Below are positions 47,086 to 59,926 of a stretch of DNA of 64,000 nucleotides, one piece after another; position 1 is the first letter of the stretch, and every line of letters starts with the position of its first letter. The position numbers and the translations under genes are program-made. This DNA is from Gibbula magus (Eukaryota > Mollusca > Gastropoda > Trochida > Trochidae), in the NCBI GenBank assembly GCA_936450465.1, contig OW388296.1, positions 56,410,431 to 56,474,430 on the forward strand. Reading direction: 5' to 3'. The notes beneath the pieces were generated by a model. The model was not told the DNA's origin, ran no database searches, and saw nothing but the letters and a program-made list of their open reading frames with translations.

Positions 47086-48335
47086 CGTTTTTGGTGTACT
47101 ACTTTATTAAAAGGTGATATTTGTGTTGGTAAGTTTTGCTGTATTAAAACAATACAAGAGAATTAATTAGTATAGCTCACTCAAAGAAAAAAGCTTTAAA
47201 ATAGCCACAGGTATCAGTGATAATTTGTCGTATAAATAATGCCACTGCGAGTTTATGAATGCAGAATGTGAAGATTTAGAACCACACTTCAGACGGGACG
47301 ATATGACAGTTAGAGATAATGGTTAACTTGTGTATATTTTCATGTAGCTACTACCTTATTTGGGGAAATATGCCGTTCACGTCATGTGTCCATGGAACCC
47401 GACAACATAAATTTAAGTCTAACTGTCAAAAGGTACGTATAGGGATAATTGTTGACATTTGTGATATGTTTGGTGATACTATCATGTTGTCATTGAGTCA
47501 CTTGTAAGAGTTGATGAGTGATCTAGTGCTACAAGAACAGGAATTCGCAGAACTAAATTATTTTACTAAATTATGTAACTTATTGTGCGCAGCAAAGACA
47601 TATCTACACATCAAAGTGATTGTATCAAGTGAGAGGTATTTCAAGTTATGTAACGATTTCACTTCTTGCTGTCCGGGTTCTTAGTTCTTCTCTCGTTGAC
47701 ATTGTAAGTTGGCGTTGGATTGCCAAACGTAATCAATCACAAGTCTTTGATAATTCCGTTTTAACTATGAATGACTCACTTTGCCATTGTCGATAAAAGG
47801 GTTGTTCATAAGAAATTAAATCATCAATCATCGGTTGTTACACCAGAGGGTAGAACGTCAAACATTGTTTTTCTAAGTTTGTGCCATTGGAGATTCAACT
47901 TCACAAATCAGATTAATCGCAACTCGCATAGTGTATGGCCGTGTATCTCGTGTATCTCGTTAATGAACGAAGCTGGTGAATGACAGAGAATGTTTTATTC
48001 CAGTGCATTATAAGCGTATTATATAATACGGAATAAACTGAGTAGAGAAAATGTACCATGTCGGTGTAAAATAGAAAATGTGAACGCAAATAAATGAATG
48101 AAACTGAACATACCCGCGGAGCGCACATGTACATGTCTGCAATGCTTGAAGAAACCAATGGTTGATTCACATAGAAAATTAAATGTCTCTGGCAGGGGAC
48201 GTTTTACTGAGCACAACCCATGGCTGCGAACACTGCCGCAATATATGTTGCATGTACTGTTTGACACGGCGGATTGTTGTCACTGGCCTGCCAATGTCTG
48301 GTGTTGACGTGCATGTCCATAGAGCTCGAGGTCCC
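47086..48335. other. Noncoding stretch
   Basis: No gene or mobile element recognised. Several overlapping short frames on both strands near 47900-48460 reflect slightly higher GC content. Confidence 0.45.
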
Positions 48336-48510
48336 GATGCTACAATGAACTTCGCCGTTGAATCCACCCATGGCTCGCTTGTTCCAGCCGATGCTCGTAA
48401 GTTTCACCACAATGGCGTTGCGGGCTTTTCCCCCGCCAATATACTAGCAGGCATGATATAAGTGAGATACTCTTGAAAGTGGCGTTGAACCCAAACTCAC
48501 CTCACCTCAC
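48336..48510 (+). mobile_element. 5'-truncated SINE
   Basis: It matches the SINE body from gatgctacaatgaac to the tail cctcacctcac (accatggctcgcttgttcc-like, ggcgttgcgggcttt, atataagtgagatactcttg). The head is missing. The short CCTCA-type tail differs from the CACT tail at 41417. I found no clear target duplication. Confidence 0.85.
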
Positions 48511-49105
48511 AGAGGTTCCTGTCAGTACTGCCAACCACGAGTGGCCAAAACAGGTACCTAGAAGAGAGAACTCTCTCGGAAACTTAAAATTTAGTTTAAA
48601 AATGATCAGTGACCCTTTGCATGTATATACCTCAAGGCCCTTTTAACACTCTTTGAGTTCAGTTGTTTTTTTCTTGAGAACTTCCCTACGCGAGTAACTA
48701 GGGCCTTACAAGTCCTTCTGAGAAGTCCTTACACTGGAAGTGCCTTGAACAGAATAATAACCTTCCATGAGGGTATTAGCCAGTATAAGGACCGTCATGT
48801 ACAATTAGTTGCACCATTTAAAAATTTAATCATTTAATCTATCCACAAAATTGCCAAGTTTAATATTTCCATAGCAGACAATGCGGGACAACCCTTCGCA
48901 GTGTAGCCCAAGGCTCTACCACTAGACCATGAAGGATTGGTGACTGAGAAGGGTTGATTGTTGGTCAGTATTCTGCTGTCAGAAAACTGCGATGACATTT
49001 TATGTACGCTTTAATTTACTTTGACCACCTGCAGTAACACATTTAGACAACTGCACTCACGTTAGTTTTTATAGTATATAAAATAGATAACACCCTCAAC
49101 CTCGG

Positions 49106-49200
49106 GCGTTTTAGCAAAGAGAGGCCTTTGCCTATGGGACGACCCGAGGCGCTGCGCCCTCGGGTCTTCCGTAGGGCAAAGGTCGCTTTGCTTGAAACGC
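49106..49200. repeat. 95-bp GC-rich palindrome
   Basis: Arms starting gcgttttagcaaag and ending ctttgcttgaaacgc pair almost fully around ctg (gacccgaggcg-ctg-cgccctcgggtc). The flanks are AT-rich and the palindrome is the GC peak of the area. It may be the end or the whole of a foldback element, or an assembly hot spot. Confidence 0.9.
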
Positions 49201-49399
49201 GCTCGCATTCACACGTTATCCATCACATATACATGACTGTTGTGGACTGTTACCCTCCGGCTGTCACTATAATGTACTGACGTGCAAAACTAATCGATAC
49301 AAAATGTCGTTTGTTCCACTGTCATTTTCTCTATTGAATAGGCCTAATCGTTAAAATCATGTTTTAATCGTTACTCTATTTGTACATTTGTTTGTATCA

Positions 49400-49508
49400 T
49401 CTTGTTTCCATGTATGTATTATATACGAATATTCAAAACTCTGTATGTATACTCACATTTATGTAAAAACAAATCCCTAAAGGGCAATAAACGTTTATCT
49501 TATCTTAT
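49400..49508 (+). mobile_element. LINE 3' tail fragment
   Basis: The segment ends in ccctaaaggg, caataaacg and tttatcttatctta, the same layout as the 3' end of the LINE at 41940-41990 (cccttttggg, agtaaatg, ttatcttatctt). A stem-loop then an A/T-rich linker and an (ATCTT)n tail fits a 3'-end recognition signal of a LINE. No coding part remains. Confidence 0.65.
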
Positions 49509-50006
49509 ATTGACTTATAAATTTCTAAAACGTATGGTTATTAAAAAAAATAACATAAGAACGTTGCATATAAAAGCCGCAAACAGTATATTTGTCGTGT
49601 ACAGGTTAGACATTTGTACAGGTTATAACATGTGCAGGACAACTGTACAAGTTATAGCTTGTATGATTTCACCAGTACATGTTATACATTGTACAACGTT
49701 GTGGTATTGTTTTGGTATAACGTTTACAACAATGAATGTATGCTTTCTTCATGGATGAGTGAAAACAATATTCCAAGATGGTCTGAAGCTGTAAAAATAA
49801 TTTTTTAAAAACCCAGATCCTTTCACAGGGTAATAACCAGTCCTCTTATGAAGCCTTTTCCGGAATGAAACCTAAAGTTTGGCTTCATTTAGTGAATATA
49901 CCCCCAGAAGTAAGTGTTTGTATTCACACTAGGGAACAGCTGGAAGCATTGTTCCCATCACCGGATGCTTCTAGTTTGGAAAGTGACAGTTGTATTGTAC
50001 ATGTTA

Positions 50007-50538
50007 AACTACCGGGCAAAAGAAAGTACTCACCTCAGTTGATTTTATCATATGAGTGATTTTCAATTGCAAATATCTCAAGTTTTCGATGTAATAATCC
50101 AAAACTTATAAGTACAGGTGTTTAGTTAGCAGTCACAGAATACTTCTACATGTTTTTTCATTATTTTTTTAATTATTTAAAAAAAAAATGAAATTTAAAG
50201 TTTAATTTTGTTTTTAAATTATTGTTGATGATACACAACTGTTCATCGACATATAAGACATATCCTATGTGAAAATAAATAAATGTGCCTGATTCTGCAC
50301 ACATTTAAAACATTTTAAACAGGGCAGGGGTCATGTTGGTGAAAATTTCATTCTTAACCCTGTCATCATTACAAAACGATATTTGAACTAAAATTTATCC
50401 TCAGTCACCAACAAAGTCATTCAAACTACTGCAGATAAGTATTATTGTATCGTGTCATAGTCAAATACATCTGATTTCTTTTAAATATTGAATTAATCGA
50501 AATAAACTTAGGTGAAAACTTTCTTTTGCCCGGTAGTT
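50007..50538. mobile_element. Young TA-flanked MITE, copy 2
   Basis: Ends aactaccgggcaaaagaaag and ctttcttttgcccggtagtt are perfect 20-bp inverted repeats. TA flanks it at 50005-50006 and 50539-50540. The length is 532 bp. It is very close to copy 1 (15080-15559), which lacks about 50 bp of the interior, in part the segment near 50251-50285. There is no frame. Confidence 0.95.
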
Positions 50539-50540
50539 TA

Positions 50541-53289
50541 TAACTTGAACAAAGTCACAACTTGTACAGGCATATTCATTCAACTTTCCACGCGGTTCAT
50601 TTCTTACAATAATGGACAGGTCATATTTAAACTAGGTTGTCCGATCACAAGGTGCGAGAAACTACTTTTCTGAAATTTTGATAATTGACATAAAACAATT
50701 GCAAAAACATATACATTTTACAAATATAGGAAAATTACAATTTATTAGATTCTAATGTGATATGACAACATACAAACATACAAAGAAAATGTTATTCGTG
50801 CTTTTTACGATTAACTTTCTCGTTTCTTTTCGAGCAAGGATAGAATCCGTTTTACAGCAATATGTACACACTGCTTTGTGTGGGATTCGTGTTTGAAAAA
50901 GCGAATCAAGTAATATTTAATCGTAAATTAACGATGGGACAACTATCAGTTTCCCAGTTAACAATGATATTATTTTGGTAGTTGTATGTATATATAGCCC
51001 TTTCTGGCGTGCTCCTATCACTGAGTCTTAGCTTACAAAATGATGATTCGCCGAGGAATCGTTAAAAAAGAGTACAAAACTGAAGGTATAAAGGATCTTA
51101 ACAATTATGCTGTTTATAGTCATCACGTAAGGCCACAACACGACAGAACCACACTTGAGCCATATATAAGCTTAGGTTGGCTATTAGGTTGGTATGTTAA
51201 ATCTAGAAGTAGTAAATACCAATTATTCATTTCGGTTGTTACGAAGTATTAATCTATACAGTTAATGATTGACAAATGTCAAATGTGTTATTGATCTATC
51301 TAACACAGTGTACCTGATAGTGACTTTTGGAAAAGGACTATAGCGCACATATAACATAGTAATGTCGTGTTATATTTAATGTGATGTCGTCCTCTCTGAA
51401 TGGTATCAGTTTTCATCTTTATCCAAATGTTAATTGTTGTGTCCTGAACTCATTGACAATGTATAATATGATCAATATAGTATTACAAAAGGTCGGAATA
51501 CTATGGCGAACTAGTTAATCAAAGGATGGATATAAATACTCAAATTGCCATTCCTTACTGTAGACATAATCCGCGTGCATAATTTAACATTTTTGATTAA
51601 TTAATTAATTTATTTTGAAATAATTGATGTGATCTGGAGCTAGATTTCAACAATACTCTTTCGAAACTGTGATGTTTCTATGACGTCACGGAAATATCAT
51701 CAAAGGCATGTAGTCTGTCAGACGTTCTTAATCGGAGGGGAGATTTGTTATAGTTTCCCTTTAATGAATCATTTTTTCACAATTATTGAAAATAAATGTT
51801 TTCATCATGACTGTTTCGTCATAGAATAATGACGTCAATTTCACGATGCTATGTTGATTGTATGCTTTATCTTCATTTATTTTGACATCTTTTACTTTTG
51901 ATCTTATAGATGTAAAGCCATTCAAAAATTAGTAGATATCCAAAAATGAAATTGCTTGATTTCATATAAGCTTTCATATTTCAGTATTTAATATTTCTAC
52001 TGTGGAAAGCAGTATTGGGTGATAAAAGGTGTTCTACTGTTAGTTAAAATCTTTGGCTGAAAAAAAAAAACAAGTTATGAGGCACAAATTCTTTAGATTA
52101 TTATGAATGACCTAAATAGTTATCGATGAGCATTCCTTGCAATGAAGATGGTGACTACCAACAAAACTAGTTCTCCTTCATTTTTGCTGTTTGTAATCCC
52201 CGTGTTGCTCTGTTTGCATCATAAATCAAACAGTGACACTGACCATAATATGAAGATACATCAGTGACACTCTATGCGGATGTGTATGTTCCTGTGGGAA
52301 GATTATTCATTTCACCCTGAATCAGAGTTTTGATCTGTGTCTGTTGGTTTACAATTATTTACCAACCATTTTCGCTCAGCGCATCTGACAGTAGGATAAG
52401 AATTTAACGAACTTTACAAATTGTAACATTAACGGTGTCACATTCCCTGTACGATACGTCATACAAAAGAAGTCGAACACCACCAAAACGAGATTAAATA
52501 TTTCTTGTTGAACCAAATTCAATGGTTATATTCCTGTTGTGTATGTATGTACTGCTTTTATCAATCATTTCCATATATATCTACATTGTACATTTTTGGA
52601 AGTTTGTGTCCCTTTAAAACTGCTTCTTATTATTTCTATTAAGATAAATGTACCAGGTACCTCCTCGTCAGTCTGATTAAAATAGACGGTTTTCCGTGGA
52701 ATACAAATTGCAAAATAGTGCATCTACCAGGATACAAACTCATATAGTTCAGACGTTTCCTCGCAAAACGGTCTGATAACAGCCTGTAGACTTCCATGTT
52801 CTGACGCACTTCAGTTAACTAATCACAAGACTTCCAACAAAAGCTTTCGGTGCGAGAAGCTAGGGGCAGATAACTCCAAATAGCTATCATTTCGTCTATT
52901 CCGAATGCTTTTAAAAAAGGGACCATTTAAAAACTTTGTTGTCATTGGACAAATATTTGACTGGGGTTTGGATCATTCCTCGAAACAAGGTCGATTTTAA
53001 TCAGACTTCGTTATCATACAATATCTACTTTCCTTCAAACCTGGAAACCATCCTATGACAACATAGAATGCAACTTGTTCCACTGGTCTCACACTACCAC
53101 ACGGGATTTATTGATTGATTGTCAGGCCTTAAGTTTTAAAATTCACATGTCTTCAAATAATGAAGAACAATGCTGTTCACATGGTTCCATAAAGCATATG
53201 CTCATTCCTCATGAAACCATCTAATTGAAGGTATGCATAGTCGTTTCGACATAATAGATGACACAGAAGTTATTCTACCAATTCGAAGA
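50541..53289. other. Noncoding stretch between the MITE and copy C
   Basis: No recognisable gene or element in 2.7 kb. The 70-codon frame at 51040-51252 has no motif I know. Composition is AT-rich throughout. Confidence 0.45.
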
Positions 53290-56200
53290 TCCATTGCACT
53301 CATTACAGTAGTATTCATCTTTAAACGTCTTAATTTCATAAGTGTGTCCTCAATTATGCTACAAATAGATTCATCTGGAGAAATCCCATGGGAACATTGA
53401 ATTGGAGCTCAATGATGTTTCAAGTTTGGTAACGATTGAAGCTCCAGAAAAAGAAGGTTATGTAAATGGATATTTGAATGCACAAAAGAAGACAAATGTA
53501 AGATTAATCTCTGCAACTGAAAGAATGCTAAGTTTGATATACATCCCCATTTTCCCACTAAATGTACAATGTATATATTTTGATAACACATCTGAATAAA
53601 ATTATTTCTGATTACTAAAACTGTCAATACTCAATATAATTATATATGTTTCATAACTAATGTAATGTTCTTGCTCGGGGTTATAGTCTTGAAAGTAACC
53701 TAGCTGAGAGTCCTCAATGATCTCACAAGGTATACATGCTACCATTTTCCCAAATACACAAATTACTCTCATTTAACATGCCCGTAGGTCAAGATTAAAA
53801 GAAAATTAATGAAGAGTTTCCAATATAGTCTTCATTTCCGGATTGTTCAGAGATGGTGCATCACTACAGCTTTAGTCTGTGATGGATATCTTAGTTAGTT
53901 TGTACTTATTTTGCACTCATCTTGGTAAAATTGGTAAAACTACCTTGACTTTGTAGCAAATTTATGAAGTATGGTCAACCTTTTGGAGAAAATATATAGC
54001 TTACTATTTTCGTATATATTCAGATACACTGGCCTCTCTCATAATGTACTATGGTCCCATAGTCATAGATTTTCTATTATCATTTTTACTGAAGATATGT
54101 GACTTCTTAATGTCCCACTGGCATATGGGATGAGATGAAAAGCCATTTGCATTGCCCTGGTATGATGCAACGTATATGAAATAAAGCATATTGATATATT
54201 ATTTGATAGGAAAATGTCAGGAATAAATCTAATGAAATTTATAATGAAACTATAGATTATACGACTACATGTAGTGTCCAGTACCAAATAACTTTTCTTA
54301 TTATTAATATTTATTATTTTGAAGAAAGATTCTTGTTGAATATCAATAGAAAGTCAATCATATCTGAGCCTCTAGTGGGTGGGTGTTTATAGCCCTATCA
54401 GGGTAAATTGGATTGAATGGTAATTCAGGAAAATCCCAGACAATTTCGTCTGGTTTTGATGGTTGGTTTGGTATTCATCACTAGCTTAACGAAAACGTGA
54501 CATTGATAATTTAAAGATACCACCAAGAATGTTAGCAAATTTCAAAACAACACAATATATGGTGCAAATGGTTTTGTGATGAAAGAGTTACTCATGTAAA
54601 TGTTCATTGTAAATATAAGCTACATCAAGTAATATTTATTTGAATCTAAAATATTCCTCAATCTTCTATTTTAGAAATAGATGCAAGTGTGTCATTTCCT
54701 GATTCCACATCATTAGTCATATAGAGTCGTACAATGATTTATATATAATACATCACATTTTATAGATTTATTTATCAGGTCTTACATCGAGACGCATAAC
54801 TTTAAAAGCACAATTCACAATAATCTGCAGGTCTTGATAGTAAATGTTAAGAACACACACATATTTATAGTCATCTCCCCTGATTTCTGGGATTCCTAAT
54901 TAGTAATATGTCATTTATAAATTGAGTGGTATATTTTTGTTCTTATCTATTTTACTCGCCACTGATGACTGCCATAATGCCAGAAACGGCCTTTTAAAAA
55001 AATACTGACACACTCATTTACCCAAACGAGTCATTTAAGCTAAAAACCCACTCCTCAATGTAGGAATCAAATAATTCATATGATAAAACAAAGTATAAGT
55101 GGTATAAGGATACATGAATACAAAACATCAGGATATGCTTTAAATACCTAATAATAAAAATGGTAACAGCTAAGTTTTTCATTTAATAGGTGTAATTTTT
55201 CCACAAAGACAGACACAAATATAATCACTATTGCATTTAGATATAATCATATTTTTCTCTCGAAATAATTGCAATTCCATAGGAATACAGTGAAACGATT
55301 AGTAACAAACAGGATTAAAGTACCAACACCAAGTGTCAATAAAATCGTTATTCCAAGGTATAATGGAAACAATTGAATGTGTTTCAAGTTAACTGTTAAT
55401 TCTAAGTTGGGACAAATTTACATAGAGGATAACATTGTTATGTGGCAAACAATTTTAGTGAATGCAAAGTAATCGAGTGACGTCAGACAATCCAATTGTT
55501 GTATTGCACAAACAAGCAATAACGTTAAACAATACTCAAAGGAATTTACTGATTTAGAGTCGAGTCAGTTGTTTTAAAGAAACGATGTGAAGTACCGAGA
55601 GTTTAAAGGGATCACTTTTCTTTGTCGATGCAGAGAACATATTCATACCTATGTTACATGCAAATGATTTATGGTTACTGCTTGTTCTTTCGATAACTAT
55701 AGACATCTTTCAATTTTTCAACTTTTGAAAACAGTATGTTTTAAAACAGAACTGCATTTATCGAACTAAAGTTATTTAGTTTTGTTCAGTTTATTAAATA
55801 TTTTAACAATAGGGTACCAGTGGAAAGAGGCCAATCTTGTAAGATGGATAATGTTCCGTGTATTAAATGTCTTATTTGCTTCTATGGAATGCCAATGGAC
55901 AACTGACAAGAGAATGTAGCGTGTTTGTAGTTTGTAAACCCTGCACTGCTTGTTTCTCAATGATCATAGGAAATTATATTAGAATGTTGCACTGCAGATA
56001 GAAATCAAGTGAGAATCTTTCTATACTATTGTCTAAGGATAAACGTATTAAATCATCATGACACCTTTGAATGTCGGGAGCTGAAATTAATACTATACCC
56101 TTTCTTGCCAAAACATGGAATTGGAAGATATTGTCACTGTTATAAACCGGATCTACATAGAATACAGAAATAGAGAGAGCAACAGTGTAGTCAATGTAAA

Positions 56201-57499
56201 GCATTATAAACGAAATTGCTAAATATATATTGAAGTTTAGACTAATATTATTTGAAATGAATATCATGGAAGTTATTTATCTAAACATGAAAAAGTAAAT
56301 GAAACAATATTTCATGTGTGTGTGTTTATAGAAATGTGTGGATACTGGATACGCAAACAAATTCAGCAATAATAATTGAAAGTCAAGGAACGTATTTATT
56401 CAAGCCATCGTCATCTGTGCAATGAAAACTTGATGTCGCAATAAAAATGAAACTTTGACAGCCTCTAATAGGATTGAGGTACATGTGTATATGTAAATGG
56501 AACACGGTGACAGAGCTGAGACACTTTTAATGTGAAAATGGTTTATGTAACGTAAAAGGATAATGGTTCAGTGTTTCAGTGAGTTTATGAAATGTTTTAA
56601 GCATCTAATGGTTCAATTATGTTATTGGCATAATTGCATTTTAAAACAAAGTTTCTTATGTCGGTTGATGTAATGTTGTACTTAAATGTATTTAAGTAAA
56701 AAATAAAGAATAGGTTTATTAACGTTTTAAAGGTCTTAAGAGGATTTTTGTACCGTCAACACATCTTAAACAAGTTGTTCAAAACTTTGTCATTGAAATT
56801 CTAAACCTTTTCACAAGAAACCCACATATGTCTTTTGACGATTCTAACAAAATGATGTAGCATTACGGAATATAATTTTTGGAATACCCGTTGATTCTTA
56901 AATCATGCTTTATCGACACAATACAACCATATCGCAATATTTCTTTGAAAATGTTTGAAAAAAAATATTGAATGCAAATTAACTATTGAAAGTGAAAATA
57001 CTGAGTGAGAATGCACTTTATTGCTAAAGTAAAATAAATCGAGAGAATGAAATATACAACTGGAAGTAGAGAAATTAAGTGAGAAAGCACTTTACAACTG
57101 AAAGTAAAAGAATAAATGTTCAGATGGTAATTGTCATGCTATCAAATATATTGTAGCTTCACATCACTCAAACTACGAACACTGACAAAACCACTCTTTC
57201 ATACACGAAAGTAAAACATTGACAATTGATAGCTGTTTCTCTTTATGTAAGACTCTAAGTCCCTTGGTGCTGATAACAAAGAAACCTGGTTTCATGCTCG
57301 GTCAGCTTAATGACTCCTTGGATTTAATGTTATCAGGGAATCTACTCTTCAGAGAAATCTATAACAAAACTGTGTTCCATTACTAAATATGGAGATGTGA
57401 AAAGCATTTCCGAATGAACGTACTGTCACTATCATGATCAGTAAGAGGAGTTCTGATTTCATTGACACTAAGCATTGTACGAAATAAATCAAAGCCTGG

Positions 57500-58530
57500 A
57501 TGACAAGTACTAAAATTGAATGACGGCAAAACCGATGTGTTGCTTGTAGGCAAATCACAACACCTGAATGCGCTCGATTAGGAAAATGTTACCGTTTGTT
57601 CAGCTGATATTGCTTTCTCTACTGTGGTCAAGAATCTTGGGGTCTGGTTGGAATCTGACCTCTCAATGCATGCCCAAGTTGACACGTTGTGCAAAATGTA
57701 TTATTTCCACCTCTGCAGGATTGGAAACATTAGGAAATACATCAGTGCAAGTATTCTAGTCAGATTAGACTAGACTAGACTACTACAATGCTCTAGTCAC
57801 AGGCCTCAACAAGTATCAACTCAATAAACTGCAAAAAATACAAAATACAGCTGCCCGTATTATTTCTTTGAAGTCAAAATCTGATAGCATCACTCCTATC
57901 CTCAAATCATTGCACTGGCTTCCGAAGGAATCCAGTATTAATTTCAAGATTCTTGTCACTGTCTACAAATGCCTCCACCAACAAGCCCCATCCTACCTCA
58001 GTGACCTAATCGTAGAATATACACCACCCAGAACTCTCAGATCTCAGAACAAGCTCCTACTAGCTGTACCTCCTTTCAAAGTGTCTTCATTTGGCAAACA
58101 ATCCTTCCACCATCTTGCCCCGCGACTATAGAATCCACTTCCACTCCAGCCGGCGGTTCAACAAAATGAAGCGCTTCGCAGCGCTCATTCATCGCTTAAT
58201 GTAGCGCTCAATGATCGCTTCTTCTCTCTTGAACGACACAGTGCAAATTCCTCTAAGTTTACTCGCCTTGCTACGTAGCGCTACATATAGCAATCACGTT
58301 CAAGAGAGGTTTAAAAGTAATCGCTATCTGAGCGATGACTTTGAAACCTAACTTGAACACGGCCCAGATCAAAGCTTCACAAACACTTGCAGCATTTAAA
58401 TCTTATCTAAAAACACACGTGTTCTCCTTTGTTTATCAGTGACTCTATTTCACTTTTCTTCGCGCCATGAGCATGCATAAGTGTGTGGGAAAAGGCACTA
58501 TATATATATGCCCATATTATTATTATTTAA
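57500..58530 (+). mobile_element. L2-like LINE 3' fragment, with internal insertion
   Basis: The RT end KLNDGKTDVLLVGKSQHL (from about 57503) is followed by KNLGVWLESDLSMHAQVDTL, YYNALVTGLNKYQLNKLQKI, QNTAARIISLKSKSD and ITPILKSLHWLPKESSINFK. Then come ILVTVYKCLHQQAPSYLSDL and PFKVSSFGKQSFHHLAPRL (ends 58131). The C-terminal part IKASQTLAAFKSYLKTHVF appears only after an extra 0.2 kb (about 58150-58365). The tail is a gcactatatatatatgccca segment followed by attattatt, typical of L2-type elements. Copy A (about 4400) and copy B (about 33400) have the unoccupied site. It is a 5'-truncated, inactive insertion. Confidence 0.88.
58150..58365. repeat. GC-rich palindromic insert in the L2-like LINE
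   Basis: It is rich in agcgct-type palindromes (gaagcgcttcgcagcgctca, tagcgctca, tagcgctac) and contains the inverted pair tctcttgaacg (58236-58246) / cgttcaagaga. It separates two parts of the LINE reading frame, so it was inserted there. I recognise no family. Confidence 0.55.
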
Positions 58531-59456
58531 ACATGTAACTGTGGAACATTCCAAACTGCATTGGATATTATCTTTATTTCAGTTGTAAGGTTCCATATTT
58601 AAAACTTGAATAAAGGTACATGTTTGCGTCTTTGATGTATTTCTTAAACTACAATTACATGCAATGATATTGTACACATTGAAACAAATACTTATCACTG
58701 TAAAAATTGCACTTTAACATTCCCTCTCCATCCAACAACAAAAATGCAAAACTTCAAAAGAAAAATTAAATACAATTTGCTCTGTTGAAGTGAGGACATA
58801 CGAGCCTATATTAGAATATAAAGGACATTCGATTAGTTCAAAGTACTTGCAAAAACACATACAAATGTAGATCTATCAGTTGAGAGAATGATGGCTTCAT
58901 TGATGACCCATTGTTCTGAATTACAACCAGTGCAATGGTAGATCGGCGTACATATATGTGTGAATTACACATTCCACAACAGGATGACATCACAGCTTGT
59001 ATCTTTGATGTAATTTAAAACTCCTTAGGCAAAATTTAATAAATGATTACATTGTCAAAGTTCTCATTTATTTACTTTCGCAAATGTTAATTGTCATCTT
59101 GATACAAATGGCAAATATTGCATTTTAAGGTCATTCAATGTGCATCGGCGGCACTTGTAACATATAATTACTGTTTGATTCTAGATTCTGATAAAGAACA
59201 TAAAATTAATTGACCTTCCAAATGCAGAAACTAACATGAACAAATTTAGCTTTATCTTTAATCAAGGTTATTTAGGGATCCTTAAATCTTTTTGAATGAA
59301 TATCAAACACTGTTTATTGAATAACAAAATTAATACATGTTATCCAAACCATCACATATCCATGAAAACTCCTTGAAAATTGTAGAACTTACTATTAACT
59401 CGAATCTCACTGCAAAGACAACCAATAATAAAAGAAACAAGAAGTAGAGTTAGATT

Positions 59457-59926
59457 ACAATACCTCTTATACACTTACATACACATACTGTATTCCGAGC
59501 TGAAAACAATTCCTCACACGAGTGAAAGCTCTCTCGTGTGAAAAGGAATCGATTTATGTAAGCAACTTCAACTTCAGTTTGGTCTTCTGTGTTGACAGAC
59601 TAGTTCTCCTCAGTGCACCACTGACATTTGGTGATGAAATTCAATTAAAAAATATCTGTACATCAACTCCCCTATGAATCGTATGTTTGGTATAATACCT
59701 CTTATACACTTACATACACATACTGTATTCCGAGCTGAAAACAATTCCTCACACGAGTGAAAGCTCTCTCGTGTGAAAAGGAATCGATTTATGTAAGCAA
59801 CTTCAACTTCAGTTTGGTCTTCTGTGTTGACAGACTAGTTCTCCTCAGTGCACCACTGACATTTGGTGATGAAATTCAATTAAAAAATATCTGTACATCA
59901 ACTCCCCTATGAATCGTATGTTTGGT
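59457..59926 (+). repeat. Perfect 2 x 235 bp tandem duplication
   Basis: The segment starting aatacctcttatacacttac is repeated 235 bp later, with no difference that I could see by eye over the whole unit. Each unit contains the hairpin cacacgag...ctcgtgtg (59515-59540 in the first). Copies A (5790-6010) and B (30655-30890) have one unit only. It is either a very recent event or an assembly duplication. Confidence 0.92.

Noticed and set aside
48019..48461. Cluster of overlapping short frames on both strands
   Set aside because: They arise from locally higher GC content and a SINE; none has a domain or is clearly preferred.
49402..49758. 118-codon plus-strand frame
   Set aside because: It begins in a LINE 3' tail and continues in low-complexity AT-rich DNA; no motif is recognised.
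55974..56267. 97-codon minus-strand frame in copy C
   Set aside because: It is antisense to a segment shared with the LINE fragment in copy B and is not conserved as a frame.
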